A stretch of DNA of 64,000 bases from NCBI RefSeq assembly GCF_011766325.1, contig NZ_BLLG01000005.1:459194-523193 (forward strand). The letters are read 5' to 3'. Under the pieces are notes generated by a model that did no database searches, was not told the DNA's origin, and saw nothing but the letters and a program-made list of their open reading frames with translations. This document shows, one piece after another, positions 17,779 through 26,836 of this stretch. The first letter of the stretch is position 1, and each line of letters begins with the position of its first letter. This DNA comes from Streptomyces pacificus (lineage in GTDB: Bacteria; Actinomycetota; Actinomycetes; Streptomycetales; Streptomycetaceae). The position numbers were made by a program, and so were the translations under genes.

Positions 17779-17863
17779 GCCGTCCAGTATCTGCCACTCG
17801 CTAGGCTGGACTTGTCACGGGGGCCGTGCCGCGGCCCCGTTCTCCGCACGCAGGGGGCCGCCA

Positions 17864-18187
17864 ATGCTTCGGGTGCTGATGTTCGTGGTGCCACTGGCGC
17901 TCAGCATCTACGCCTTCATCGACTGCATCTCCACGGACGAGAAGGAGATCAGGCATATCCCCAAGCCGCTCTGGGCGATCCTCGTGCTGCTCTTCCCGCT
18001 GGTGGGTTCGATCTCCTGGCTGATCGCCGGAAAGGACCGCGGCACACGGCGTCCGTCGCGGCGCGGCGGCTGGGTGGCTCCCGACGACAACCCCGAGTTC
18101 CTGAAGTCCCTCGACGAGGACGGCCCCAAGCAGCCCGGGGACCGGGCCAAGGACCAGACGCGCGACGAGGATCCGGGCACGTCCTGA
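17864..18187 (+). CDS. PLDc_N-domain membrane protein
   Basis: 107 aa. Two transmembrane segments ([20 protein letters not shown] and [21 protein letters not shown]) with [17 protein letters not shown] between them define the PLDc_N (cardiolipin-synthase N-terminal) domain without the catalytic phospholipase D part. The tail is charged and disordered. ATG at 17864 with AGGGGG upstream; TAGGCT at 17803-17808 may be its -10. A small PLDc_N protein next to ubiD is a recurring Streptomyces arrangement; the function is unknown. Confidence 0.82.
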   Translation: MLRVLMFVVPLALSIYAFIDCISTDEKEIRHIPKPLWAILVLLFPLVGSISWLIAGKDRGTRRPSRRGGWVAPDDNPEFLKSLDEDGPKQPGDRAKDQTRDEDPGTS

Positions 18188-18458
18188 CACGGCGCCCGCG
18201 GCCGGTGATCGGCGTGGAAGGCCGTGGTCCGGCACGATCCCGCGTGCCCGGCGCCGGTGCGGGAGTTCGTCGACCCCGCCCTGAGCCGTGGCACGGGGGC
18301 GCCGGCGGCACGGACACCGGCCGGGAGGACAGCCGCAGCGAAGGCGGGCGGGGCACCGGAAGCAAGCGCACCGGCCGTGAGGGCATCCGCCGTGACGGCG
18401 GAGCGGACGGGCCGCACCGGCCGGCGCGCGCCGGAGCCGTCCCGTGCGATCCGCCCGG

Positions 18459-18989
18459 TCAGGTACGGGCGGCGTACTCCGCGCGGAGCTGACCGAGGCG
18501 CTCGGGCGTCCGGGCGGACCAGTCGACGGGCCGGCCGTCGAGCGCGTCCGACAGGTACTCGAAGTGCCGGTGCCAGCGGGCCAGCTTGTCGAGGCGCCGC
18601 CCGTCCGGGCCGGCGAACTCGTTGGTGAAGCGCAGCACGGAAGCCAGCGAGTTCGCGGGGGCCGGCTCCATGTGGAAGCGGATGCGGCCGCACGTCCCGA
18701 CGGTGTACTCGGCGACGGCCTCCCGGTCCCAGGCGGTGACCCGTCCGGTGGCCGCGGCCCCCTCGGCGCCTTCCTCCGCGTCGAGCAGACGGAGCTTCAC
18801 CCCGCCGCCCAACCGGGGTTCCAGCAGCTCCGCCGCGGCCAGCCACTGCGGCAGGCCCTCGGGCGTGGCGACGGCCGCCCAGACCCGCACCACCGGGTGC
18901 GGCAGGAGGAGAACGAAGTGCAGGACGTGCACCGGGCCGCCGTCACCGGCCCGGGTCTCGCCGGTGCCGTACGGGATCGCTTCCGTCAT
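18459..18989 (-). CDS. SRPBCC-fold protein (AHSA1-like)
   Basis: 176 aa. HVLHFVLLLPHPVVRVWAAVATPEGLPQWLAA is the typical opening of the START/AHSA1 lipid-binding fold, followed by RVTAWDREAVAEYTV and RFHMEPAPANSLASVLRFTNEFAG. The family binds hydrophobic ligands or acts as a small polyketide-type cyclase or stress protein; no assignment is possible. ATG at 18989. It lies between the PLDc_N gene (convergent) and the cytochrome c operon. Confidence 0.78.
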   Translation of the reverse strand: MTEAIPYGTGETRAGDGGPVHVLHFVLLLPHPVVRVWAAVATPEGLPQWLAAAELLEPRLGGGVKLRLLDAEEGAEGAAATGRVTAWDREAVAEYTVGTCGRIRFHMEPAPANSLASVLRFTNEFAGPDGRRLDKLARWHRHFEYLSDALDGRPVDWSARTPERLGQLRAEYAART

Positions 18990-19217
18990 GGCACCAGCGT
19001 CGCCCCTGCGGACCGAGCCCGCTACCGAGTGGCGCCCACTCGGACGCCTGCCGGGACCCGCCCGGGCCCGTCCGGGACCTCCCCCGGTGCCTCTGCCCGC
19101 CGCTTCCCGGACCACCCCGGACCACCCCGGAACTTCTCCGGGACCTCCCGGGCCGCGCCTCGGACCGTCCGGGCCCTTCCGGGACCTTCCCGGCGGCCTC
19201 CCGGACCGGCGGGCGGC

Positions 19218-20297
19218 TCAGACCCCCGCGTAGCCGTGGAGGCTGTTCACGAAGAGGTTGACGCCGTAGTAGTTGAAGAGGAAGCAGGCGAAGGCGATCA
19301 GCGCGATGTACGCGGCCTTGCGGCCCTTCCAGCCGGCGGTGGCGCGGGCGTGCAGGTACGCGGCGTACGCCACCCAGGTGATGAAGGACCAGACCTCCTT
19401 GGCGTCCCAGCCCCAGTAGCGGCCCCATGCGTCGCCCGCCCAGATCGCCCCCGCGATGATGGTGAACGTCCACAGCGGGAAGACCGCGGCGTTGATGCGG
19501 TAGGCGAACTTGTCCAGGGACGCGGCCGCCGGAAGCCGGTGCAGCACGGAGCGCGCGAAGGACCCGGGGCTGCCCCCCTCGGCCAGCTTGCTCTCGTAGG
19601 AGTCCCGGAAGAGGTAGAGCAGGGTGGCGACCGCGCCCAGGTAGAAGACCGCGCCGCAGAAGATCGCGGTGGAGACGTGGATCCACAGCCAGTACGAGTC
19701 CAGGGCCGGGACGAGCTGGTCGCTTTCGGTGTAGAGCCAGGTGACCGCGACGCCCAGGTCCAGCAGGACCGTGGTGACGAGCGGCAGCCCGATCCAGCGC
19801 ACGTTCTTCCTGGCGAGGAGGAATCCGAGGTACGCGCCGACCGCCACCGTGGAGAAGGTGGTGGAGAACTCGTACATGTTGCCCCAGGGGGCACGCTGCA
19901 CCGAGACGGCGCGGGTGACGACGCCCGCGGCCTCGACCAGGAAGGCGAGGGCGGTCAGCGACACCGCGATCCGGCCGTACAGGTCGCCCTGCTGGTCGCC
20001 GCCGGCCGCGCCGGGGCCGTCGGGGAAGTCCCGGGCGCCGGCCGCGGAGCGGGTGACGACCCTGGGGCGCTCCAGCACGGCGGTCCCCCCGTCCCTGCGG
20101 GCGACCCGGACCCTCGGTGCGGCGGCCTGGCCGTCCGCCGTCAGGGCGGCGGCGGTACGGCCGACCTTGCTGCGGCTGCCCAACGTCCATTCGGCGATAT
20201 GGGCGAGGAAGGCCAGGGTGTACACGGCCATGGCCGAGTAGATCAGCACATTGCTGAACTCGGCGAGGCTCTCGTTGTTTGCGGCGGCGAGATTCAC
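19218..20297 (-). CDS. ccsB: Cytochrome c synthase subunit CcsB (ResC/CcsA family)
   Basis: 359 aa membrane protein with about eight helices. The tryptophan-rich haem-handling motif is WGRYWGWDAKEVWS, and WGNMYEF plus external histidines fit the System II cytochrome c synthase. It partners with ResB/Ccs1 to ligate haem to apocytochrome c outside the membrane. GTG start at 20297 overlaps the resB stop (GTGA), so it is the last gene of a coupled four-gene operon. An insert of low-complexity residues near 55-105 is variable. Confidence 0.92.
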   Translation of the reverse strand: MNLAAANNESLAEFSNVLIYSAMAVYTLAFLAHIAEWTLGSRSKVGRTAAALTADGQAAAPRVRVARRDGGTAVLERPRVVTRSAAGARDFPDGPGAAGGDQQGDLYGRIAVSLTALAFLVEAAGVVTRAVSVQRAPWGNMYEFSTTFSTVAVGAYLGFLLARKNVRWIGLPLVTTVLLDLGVAVTWLYTESDQLVPALDSYWLWIHVSTAIFCGAVFYLGAVATLLYLFRDSYESKLAEGGSPGSFARSVLHRLPAAASLDKFAYRINAAVFPLWTFTIIAGAIWAGDAWGRYWGWDAKEVWSFITWVAYAAYLHARATAGWKGRKAAYIALIAFACFLFNYYGVNLFVNSLHGYAGV

Positions 20298-22147
20298 TTC
20301 TCAGCCCCTTCGGCGGGAACAGCTGCGGCTGGTTCGGGGTCGGGCGCGGTCGGGGCTTCGGCGTGGAGCGATGCGGCGAGGTCCGCCAGCTCCTCGGGCA
20401 GCCCGGCCGACTCGCTCCGGCCCAGCGCCGCCATCTCCACGACCGTCACGCCGTCCTCGCCGCGCACGGCGCGCACCCACACCCGGCGGCGCCGGATGAA
20501 CAGGGAGCCGACGAGCCCGGTGATCGCGGCGACGGCACCGGCGAGCGCGAGCCCGTTGCCCGGCTGCTGGGAGATCTGGAAGCTCGCCCACTCCTTGATC
20601 TCCTTCTCGAAGGTGACCGAGCCCGCCCCGTCGGGCAGCTCCATCGTCTCGCCCGGCAGCAGGGTCTGCTTGAACACCTCGCCCTCGGCGTCCTTGAACG
20701 GCGTCATCTTGCGGGTGTCCAGCTGGTACACGTTCTGCGGCACGCCGGAGTCGACGCCGAGGCTGCCCCGGTACGCACTGAGGTTGAGCGCCGGGAACAC
20801 CAGGGCCGGGAACTGGGAGAACATCTGGCCGTGGCCCTTGCCCGCGTAGGTGGGCACGAAGAAGGCGGGGAAGCCGAGCTGCTCCTTCTCGCCGTCCTCG
20901 TCGCGGTAGCCGTCCAGCACCTTGATGACGCCGGTGGAGCTGACGTTGTTGTCGATGGGCAGCAGCGGGACGGCCCCCCGGTAGACGACCTCGCCCCTGC
21001 CGTCGCGGACGGTCACGACCGGCGCGTAACCGTGGGCGAGCAGATAGACCTTGGAGCCGTCGATCTCCAGGGGCTCGTTGACCCGGACGACGGCCTTCCG
21101 GTCCCCGCCGTCGGCGCCCTCCGTATAGGTGACCGCGGCCTCGAAGGTACGGGGCGTGCCCTTCTGCGGGCCGCTGGGCTCGTATGTGCCGGTGAACTCG
21201 TCCAGGGTGAAGCTGAACGGGACCAGGTCGTCGATGTCGAACAGCGAACCGGACCTGAAGTCGTCGTACTGGGTCAGGGTGTTGGCGAACCCGTCGCCCT
21301 CGACGACCAGCTTGCCGCCCTCGGACTTGAAGAGCTGCCCGACGGCGAAGGCCACGAGCATCACGATCAGGGAGACATGGAAGAGGAGGTTCCCGACCTC
21401 GCGCAGATACCCCTTCTCGGACGCCACCGCGTCCCCGGCGGGCCGGGCCCGGAACCGCCGCTTCCGCAGCAGCGTGAGCGCGGCCCCGGTGACCGCCTCC
21501 GGCTCGGCCTCGGTGCGCCACGTCGTGTACGCGGGCAGCCGGGTGAGCCGCTTGGGCGCACCCGGCGGGCGGGCGCGCAGCTGACCGGCGAACTGCCAGG
21601 TCCTCGGGACGATGCAGCCGATCAGCGAGACGAACAGCAGGATGTAGATCGCGGAGAACCACACCGAGCTGTAGACGTCGAAGAGCTGGAGCTTCTCGAA
21701 GACCGGCGTCCAGAACTCGTTGTTCGTCTTCCAGGTGGCGACCTTCACCTCGTCCGCGCTGTTCTGCGGGATGAGGGAACCGGGGATCGCGCCCAGGGAG
21801 AGCAGGAACAGCAGGATGAGCGCCACCCGCATGGAGGTCAGCTGGCGCCAGAACCACCGGAGCCAGCCGGTCGCCTCGCGGACTCCCCAGGCGAGCGCAC
21901 CGACGGGGCCCGGGGCGCGCCGTCCGCCGAAGGAGCCGGGTACGGCCCGCTCCCGGGGGGCGGTGGAGAGCTGGTCCCCCGCGCCGCCGAGGTCGCCGGG
22001 CTCCTTGCCGGCCCGCTCGGCGCCGGCGGCCCCGGTGCCGGGCTCGTCCGCCGTCCCGCTGCCCGCCGCCGTCCCGTTGCCGGCAGTCGTCTCGGTTCCC
22101 GGCTCGTCCGCCGTCCCGTTCCCGGTAGTCGTCTCGGTCTCGCTCAT
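20294..22147 (-). CDS. resB: Cytochrome c biogenesis protein ResB (Ccs1)
   Basis: 617 aa. The N-terminal helix pair (FWRQLTSMRVALILLFLLSLGAIPGSLIP) and the FAVGQLFKSEGGKLVV transition to a large external domain fit ResB, the second half of the System II haem lyase. The first 80 residues form a low-complexity Gly/Thr/Glu/Pro region in which the element TADEPGT occurs twice, coded by an imperfect DNA repeat at about 22030-22140. ATG at 22147, 3 nt after the ccdA stop. It overlaps ccsB by 4 nt. Confidence 0.92.
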   Translation of the reverse strand: MSETETTTGNGTADEPGTETTAGNGTAAGSGTADEPGTGAAGAERAGKEPGDLGGAGDQLSTAPRERAVPGSFGGRRAPGPVGALAWGVREATGWLRWFWRQLTSMRVALILLFLLSLGAIPGSLIPQNSADEVKVATWKTNNEFWTPVFEKLQLFDVYSSVWFSAIYILLFVSLIGCIVPRTWQFAGQLRARPPGAPKRLTRLPAYTTWRTEAEPEAVTGAALTLLRKRRFRARPAGDAVASEKGYLREVGNLLFHVSLIVMLVAFAVGQLFKSEGGKLVVEGDGFANTLTQYDDFRSGSLFDIDDLVPFSFTLDEFTGTYEPSGPQKGTPRTFEAAVTYTEGADGGDRKAVVRVNEPLEIDGSKVYLLAHGYAPVVTVRDGRGEVVYRGAVPLLPIDNNVSSTGVIKVLDGYRDEDGEKEQLGFPAFFVPTYAGKGHGQMFSQFPALVFPALNLSAYRGSLGVDSGVPQNVYQLDTRKMTPFKDAEGEVFKQTLLPGETMELPDGAGSVTFEKEIKEWASFQISQQPGNGLALAGAVAAITGLVGSLFIRRRRVWVRAVRGEDGVTVVEMAALGRSESAGLPEELADLAASLHAEAPTAPDPEPAAAVPAEGAEK

Positions 22148-22150
22148 GGA

Positions 22151-22891
22151 TCAGATCCCCACCTGGAAGCCTTGGGACCAGCTCTGCATCTCCTGCACGA
22201 GGACGTCCCACGCGCCGGTCAGCAGCAGCGCGCCGGTCGCGATCATCATGCCGCCGCCGATCCTCATCACCCAGGCATAGTGGCGCCTGACCCAGCCGAA
22301 CGCGCCGAGGGCCCTGCGGAAGGCGACGGCGGCGAGCACGAACGGCAGCCCGAGGCCGAGGCAGTACGCGGCGGTCAGCAGCGCGCCGCGGCCCGCGCTG
22401 CCCTGCTGCGCGGAGAGCACCGTCACCGAGGCGAGGGTCGGGCCGATGCAGGGGGTCCAGCCGATACCGAAGAGCGCTCCGAGGACGGGTGCCCCCACAA
22501 GTCCCGTCGCGGGCCGCTTGTGGAAGCGGAACTCGCGCTGGGTGAGGAAGGGCATGAGGCCCATGAAGAAGAGGCCCATCAGGATCATCAGCACGCCGAG
22601 CACCGTGGTGAGCGCCTCGCGGTGCTCCTGGAGGGTCCAGCCGAAGAAGCCGAAGAGCGCCCCTCCGGAGACGAAGACGGCGGAGAAGCCGAGCACGAAG
22701 AGAGCCGCTCCGGAGGCCATCCGCCCCTTGCGGGCCTCGGCCAGATCGGTGCCGGTGACGCCGGTCACATAGGACAGATAGCCCGGGACCAGCGGCAGTA
22801 CGCAGGGGGAGAAGAAGGACACCAGACCCGCCAGGACGGCGACGGGGAGCGCGAGCAGCATCGCGCCGCTCATGACCGTCTCGTTCTGCAT
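22151..22891 (-). CDS. ccdA: Thiol:disulfide interchange protein CcdA
   Basis: 246 aa membrane protein with six helices. The redox cysteines lie in SFFSPCVLPLVPGYLSYV and GIGWTPCIGPTLASV, the canonical CcdA pair. It carries electrons from cytoplasmic thioredoxin to ResA for reduction of the apocytochrome CxxCH motif. ATG at 22891, two bases after the resA stop (a second candidate ATG lies six codons in). Part of resA-ccdA-resB-ccsB. Confidence 0.93.
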   Translation of the reverse strand: MQNETVMSGAMLLALPVAVLAGLVSFFSPCVLPLVPGYLSYVTGVTGTDLAEARKGRMASGAALFVLGFSAVFVSGGALFGFFGWTLQEHREALTTVLGVLMILMGLFFMGLMPFLTQREFRFHKRPATGLVGAPVLGALFGIGWTPCIGPTLASVTVLSAQQGSAGRGALLTAAYCLGLGLPFVLAAVAFRRALGAFGWVRRHYAWVMRIGGGMMIATGALLLTGAWDVLVQEMQSWSQGFQVGI

Positions 22892-22893
22892 CC

Positions 22894-23493
22894 CTACTTC
22901 TCCGCGACCACGGGGTCGATCATGGAACGGAGCTGCTTGCCGTCCAGCGCCATCAGGGCGCGGGCCGCGATCTTCCCCTCGCGGTCGATGACGATCGTGC
23001 TCGGAATGGCCTGCGGATTGAGGCTGCCCTTAGGGAACTTCAGGATCAGCTTGCCGATGGGGTCGTGGAAGCTCGGATAGTCGACCTGGTAGTCCTTCTC
23101 GAAGGCGAGCGCCGGGCCGGTCTGCGTGTCCCGGTTGATCCCGATGAACTCCACGCCCTGGCTCTTCGTCTCCTCGGCGACCTCGTTGAGATAGCGCGCC
23201 TCGGCACGGCAGGGTGCGCACCACGAGCCCCACAGGTTCAGGACGACGACCTTGCCCTGGTAGTCGGCCAGGTCGAGCGGCTTGCCCGTGAGGTCCTCGC
23301 CGGACAGCCGCGGAGCGGTCGTCCGCTTGCCCTGGGCGACGGTGGAGATCCCGCCGGTCTCGGTGACGAAGTTGGTGCCACCACCGCCGAGGGACTTGCC
23401 CCCGGCGTCGCCGGTGCACGCCGTCAGGGTGAACGCGGCGGCGAGCGCGCCGACGGTGATCAGGGTGCGTCGAGGGGCACGGACGAGACTCAT
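22894..23493 (-). CDS. resA: Thiol-disulfide oxidoreductase ResA/TlpA-like lipoprotein
   Basis: 199 aa lipoprotein: signal peptide MSLVRAPRRTLITV..., lipobox LTAC with C26. The thioredoxin active site WCAPC is at 91-95, followed by the conserved LNPQAIPSTIVIDREG with the cis-proline. It should reduce apocytochrome c on the outer face of the membrane. ATG at 23493. First gene of the cytochrome c operon; its promoter should lie in the GC-rich gap beyond 23500 but none was recognised. Confidence 0.92.
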   Translation of the reverse strand: MSLVRAPRRTLITVGALAAAFTLTACTGDAGGKSLGGGGTNFVTETGGISTVAQGKRTTAPRLSGEDLTGKPLDLADYQGKVVVLNLWGSWCAPCRAEARYLNEVAEETKSQGVEFIGINRDTQTGPALAFEKDYQVDYPSFHDPIGKLILKFPKGSLNPQAIPSTIVIDREGKIAARALMALDGKQLRSMIDPVVAEK

Positions 23494-24217
23494 GTGAAAA
23501 GTTTCGCATGCGGGTTCAGGGGATCTTGGCCGCCCCCCTTGCCGCCCGTGGCGCTCGCCGCCCGCACCGCGTGCGTCCGGGGGGGGGCGGACGGACCGGG
23601 CGGAGCCGCGGCATGCCGCCGGCCCACTGCCCGCCGGCGTTCATGAACGCCGGCCCGATGGCGAGCCCGTCACCGGAGACCGGGGCGGGCGACCCGGCCG
23701 GCCCCGGTGCGTACCCGCCGAAAGGGACGGCCCCGAGCCGCGCGGGCATGCCCGGATCGCGTACAGCGGCTAGCATCGCGGTAACAGGGACCACCGGAAC
23801 GCGCCCCGTCCGGCGAACCGGCCCGGGAGCGGCCTTCACCAGGAGACATCCGGCGAGACATACGGAAGGACGGAGCCGGCAGTCGTCCTCCGGCCGGACG
23901 CGGCGACCCGGCGCACCGGAGCTGGTCTCCTGGCCCCCTCGTCGCGCAGACGCGGAGCGGACGACAGCACTCATGATCCGGCCGCCGCGACACACGGCGG
24001 AGACGGTCCGCAGGCCGTGCCGCGGGAGCCCTTCCCGGCCGTCCCACCGGGGCGGCCGGGCATCCGCGGCGGTGCGGGGACGGCGACGCGGTAGGCGGCC
24101 TTCCCGGCGGACCGGGCAAGCCCGCGAACGGCGGGCCCGTTCGGCGCCGGGGCCCCACCCCGGTCAGCGGACGACCACCCAGACGAGCACGCAGACGATC
24201 GCAAGGAGAGCACCGCC
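23494..24217. other. 724-bp non-coding gap with a 22-bp palindrome
   Basis: No gene is convincingly supported: frames on both strands lack recognisable domains and ribosome sites. It contains G9CGGACGG at 23579-23594, a perfect 22-bp palindrome at 23633-23654 centred on GTTCATGAAC, and a -10-like TAGCAT at 23770-23775 that could drive the glyoxalase gene from about 440 bp upstream. A minus-strand frame of 159 codons at 23516-23995 cannot be excluded. Confidence 0.5.
23633..23654. promoter_or_regulatory. Perfect 22-bp palindrome (candidate operator)
   Basis: The arms GCCGGCGTTCA and TGAACGCCGGC are perfectly complementary with no spacer, centred between the resA start and the glyoxalase gene. 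Lack of a loop argues for a dimeric protein site on DNA, not an RNA hairpin. Confidence 0.45.
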
Positions 24218-24697
24218 ATGGGTACTGCCACACCCAACCAGGGCCTCGACCATGTCGCCCTCCGCGCCTACGATCTCGACGCCACCGTCCGCTTCTACAC
24301 CGAAGCACTCGGCTTCCGGTTCGTGTGCGAGTGGAGTGCGCCTCAGGCGGGAGTCCACCGCTGCGTCTTCCTGGACACGGGCGACGACCGGTTGCTCGAA
24401 CTCTTCGACGCCGCCTCCACCCCGCCCGGCGGTTCGGACCGGCCCTTCGACACGCCTCCCCTCCCGACCGACGAGGACCGGGCCCGCGCCGCCGCCCTTG
24501 TGCACTTCGCCCTCCGCACGGACGACCCGGACACCCTCTACCGGCGGGCCCTCGACGCCGGCGCCCGCTCGCTGATGGCCCCGACCGAGATCGAGACCAC
24601 CGGCACGATGCCGATGACGCTGTACGTCGGTTTTGTGTACGGCCCCAACGGCGAGGTCATCGAGTTCATCAGGCGCCCCCACCCCAAGCAGGGCTGA
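24218..24697 (+). CDS. VOC family protein (glyoxalase/dioxygenase fold)
   Basis: 159 aa with two beta-alpha-beta-beta-beta modules: GLDHVALRAYDLDATVRFYTEALGF (H12 as first metal ligand) and ALVHFALRTDDPDTLYRRAL, ending VYGPNGEVIEFI with the terminal glutamate ligand. This is a mononuclear-metal VOC enzyme, near lactoylglutathione lyase or a resistance/dioxygenase relative. The ATG at 24218 has a strong site, AAGGAGAG. It converges on the deacetylase-like gene. Substrate unknown. Confidence 0.85.
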   Translation: MGTATPNQGLDHVALRAYDLDATVRFYTEALGFRFVCEWSAPQAGVHRCVFLDTGDDRLLELFDAASTPPGGSDRPFDTPPLPTDEDRARAAALVHFALRTDDPDTLYRRALDAGARSLMAPTEIETTGTMPMTLYVGFVYGPNGEVIEFIRRPHPKQG

Positions 24698-24756
24698 CGC
24701 ACGCCGTCGCTCCGCCCCTGTCCGGTGCGGAGCGACGGCGTCGGCCGAGGGCCCCC

Positions 24757-26013
24757 TCACACGGCTCTCAGAAAGGTTCTCCAGCCACCGTCCGGGGACT
24801 GCCCGACCTCGAGGGAGCGGAGCTTGGCGAGGGTCTCCGGCTTCTGCGCGTCGAGCCAGTCGCAGAACTGCCGGAACGACACCAGGCGCACGTCCTTCCT
24901 CCCCGCCATCACCTTCAGAGCCTCCTCGACGGCATCCATATAGATGCCGCCGTTCCACTGCTCGAAATGGTTTCCGATGAAGAACGGCGCGCGATTGGAC
25001 TCGTAAGCCCGGCGGAATCCGCTGAGATAGGCCCCCGTGGCCTGTCTGCGCCAGTCCGGATACCGGGAGGGCATCCCGTTGGTCGAGTTACGGGACTGAT
25101 TGGCGAGGATGTTGTAGTCCATCGAGAGCACCTCGAAGGAGTGCCCGGGGAACGGCACGGCCTGGAGCGGCAGATCCCATACTCCACCGCGTTTCCCGGG
25201 CCACTTCTGGCGGCCGCCGGGTGAGCTGGCGTCGTAGCGCCAGCCCATTTTCCTCGCCGTGGGCAGGAGGTTCTCCTGGCCGAGCAGACAGGGGGTGCGG
25301 CCGCCCACGAGTTCCCTGCGGTAGTCGAAGGGGAGCGGATCGAGTTCCGTCCAGCCGCTGTTGCTTTTCCACCGCGTGACGAAGGACACGGCCTGGTCGA
25401 TCTCGTTCTCCCACTGTGCGGGCGTCCAGTTGCCGACCGATCCCGGCCCGCCGCAGAAATGCCCGTTGAAGTGGGTGCCTATCTCGTGCCCCTCGAGCCA
25501 GGCCTGCCGTATGTACTTCAGGGTGTCCCTGATGTGCGCGTCGGTGAGATAGCCGATGTCGGAGGCCCCCACCGGGTTGCCGGGCGGACGGTAGAGCGCC
25601 TTCCTGGACTCGGGCAGCAGATAGAGCCCGGAGAGGAAGAAGGTCATCGACGCGCCGTGCTCTCGAGCGAGTTCCAGGAAACGCGGGAAGAGGCCGTTCC
25701 CGACCTCGCCCGCGCCGTCCCAGGAGAAGATCACGAACTGCGGCGGAGCCTGGCCGGGTTCGAGTGGGGCCGGAACTCCCGGCTGCCCGGGCTGCTTTCC
25801 CGTGTCGGCCGTCGAGCCGTCGCCGATAAGACGCACCGGCTGCTCCGTCGCACCGGGCCCCCCGCCACCGGGGGTGCCGTCGGAGCCCCGCCCCGGATCC
25901 CCGGTGCCGCTCGGGCCAGGGCCGACCGAGCCCGTGCCGCAGCCCGCGGCACCGATGGCCGCGGCGGCAGCGAGCCCCGCCCCCAGCAGGCTCCTTCGAG
26001 TGATGTCGCGCAT
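24757..26013 (-). CDS. Tat-exported polysaccharide deacetylase-like lipoprotein
   Basis: 418 aa. The N terminus MRDITRRSLLGAGLAAAAA combines a twin-arginine motif (R6, R7) with a lipobox GAAGC (C25), so it is probably a Tat-translocated lipoprotein. A Gly/Pro/Thr linker (25-80) leads to a NodB-like domain: QFVIFSWDGAGE, SMTFFLSGLYLL, HEIGTHFNGHFC and DYNILANQS. The metal histidines are plausible in GTHFNGH, but the canonical N-terminal DD pair is replaced by WDGAG, so activity is uncertain. ATG at 26013 has GGGGGCGG upstream; a GTG at 26049 is the longer alternative. Minus strand, downstream of the histidine phosphatase. Confidence 0.78.
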   Translation of the reverse strand: MRDITRRSLLGAGLAAAAAIGAAGCGTGSVGPGPSGTGDPGRGSDGTPGGGGPGATEQPVRLIGDGSTADTGKQPGQPGVPAPLEPGQAPPQFVIFSWDGAGEVGNGLFPRFLELAREHGASMTFFLSGLYLLPESRKALYRPPGNPVGASDIGYLTDAHIRDTLKYIRQAWLEGHEIGTHFNGHFCGGPGSVGNWTPAQWENEIDQAVSFVTRWKSNSGWTELDPLPFDYRRELVGGRTPCLLGQENLLPTARKMGWRYDASSPGGRQKWPGKRGGVWDLPLQAVPFPGHSFEVLSMDYNILANQSRNSTNGMPSRYPDWRRQATGAYLSGFRRAYESNRAPFFIGNHFEQWNGGIYMDAVEEALKVMAGRKDVRLVSFRQFCDWLDAQKPETLAKLRSLEVGQSPDGGWRTFLRAV

Positions 26014-26143
26014 GCCGGCCGCCCCCGTTTCCCTGTCGCGTTCTGGCACCTGCCCGCATGAAGAGAGAGGGCATACGGAACGCGAAGGTTCCCGTCTTCA
26101 GCACGGAATGTGCGGGGCGGCCGTACCACCACGCGCCGTACGG

Positions 26144-26836
26144 TTACGCGCCGAACGCCTTGGACTTTCCCTTGACCGGTTTGGCACCCGCGAGGAGATG
26201 CGGAGGCACAAGATCGCGCGCGGGCTCCGCATACGCGACCGAGACGATCCCGTCGCCCTGGAAGGTGAAGGTCGTCAGCGATGCGAGGGTGCACTGCCGA
26301 CGGCGCGGGTCGTGCCAGAGCCGCCGCTTCTCCACATGGCTGCGCACGATCCAGATCGGCAGCTGGTGGCTCACCAGGACCGCCTCGTGGCCGCGGGCGG
26401 CGTCCCGGGCGGAGCCGAGGGCGCCCATCATCCGCACCACCTGGTCCACATACGGCTCTCCCCAGGACGGCCGGAACGGATTGGTGAGGTGCCGCCAGTT
26501 GCCCGGCCTGCGCAGCGCGCCGTCGCCTACGCCGAAGGTCTTGCCCTCGAAGACGTTGGCCGCCTCGATCAGCCGCTCGTCGGTGTCCAGGGTCAGCCCG
26601 TGGGACTTGGCGATCGGCGCTGCCGTCTCCTGCGCCCGTTCCAGGGGGGAGGCCCCCACATGGGTGACGTCGCGGTCGGCCAGGTACTCGGCGACCCGGT
26701 CGGCCATCCGGCGGCCCAGCTCGGAGAGGTGGTAGCCGGGGCGCCGCCCGTAGAGGACGCCGTCCGGGTTGTCCACTTCACCGTGCCGGATGAGATGGAC
26801 GACGGTCTTCTCCGTATTGATTCCCGTATCGCTCAT
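26144..26836 (-). CDS. Histidine phosphatase family protein
   Basis: 230 aa of the phosphoglycerate-mutase-like fold. The catalytic RHGE is at 17-20, the acid/base region is [12 protein letters not shown] and the second histidine is in [15 protein letters not shown] at 26836 overlaps the hemL stop (ATGA), so it is translated with hemL. The same pairing of hemL and a broad-specificity histidine phosphatase upstream of the cytochrome c genes is known in other Streptomyces. The physiological substrate is unknown. Confidence 0.88.
   Translation of the reverse strand: MSDTGINTEKTVVHLIRHGEVDNPDGVLYGRRPGYHLSELGRRMADRVAEYLADRDVTHVGASPLERAQETAAPIAKSHGLTLDTDERLIEAANVFEGKTFGVGDGALRRPGNWRHLTNPFRPSWGEPYVDQVVRMMGALGSARDAARGHEAVLVSHQLPIWIVRSHVEKRRLWHDPRRRQCTLASLTTFTFQGDGIVSVAYAEPARDLVPPHLLAGAKPVKGKSKAFGA

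Noticed and set aside
18444..20849. 801-codon plus-strand open frame
   Set aside because: It lies antisense to the SRPBCC and ccsB genes, has no domain, and its composition (Gly/Arg/Val/His repeats) is that of a GC-driven shadow.
20279..23080. 933-codon plus-strand open frame
   Set aside because: Antisense to resB, ccdA and resA, which have clear domains, overlaps and lipobox; the plus frame has none.
23508..24575. Plus-strand frame through the resA-glyoxalase gap
   Set aside because: It reads through the glyoxalase gene in the wrong frame and has no ribosome site or domain.
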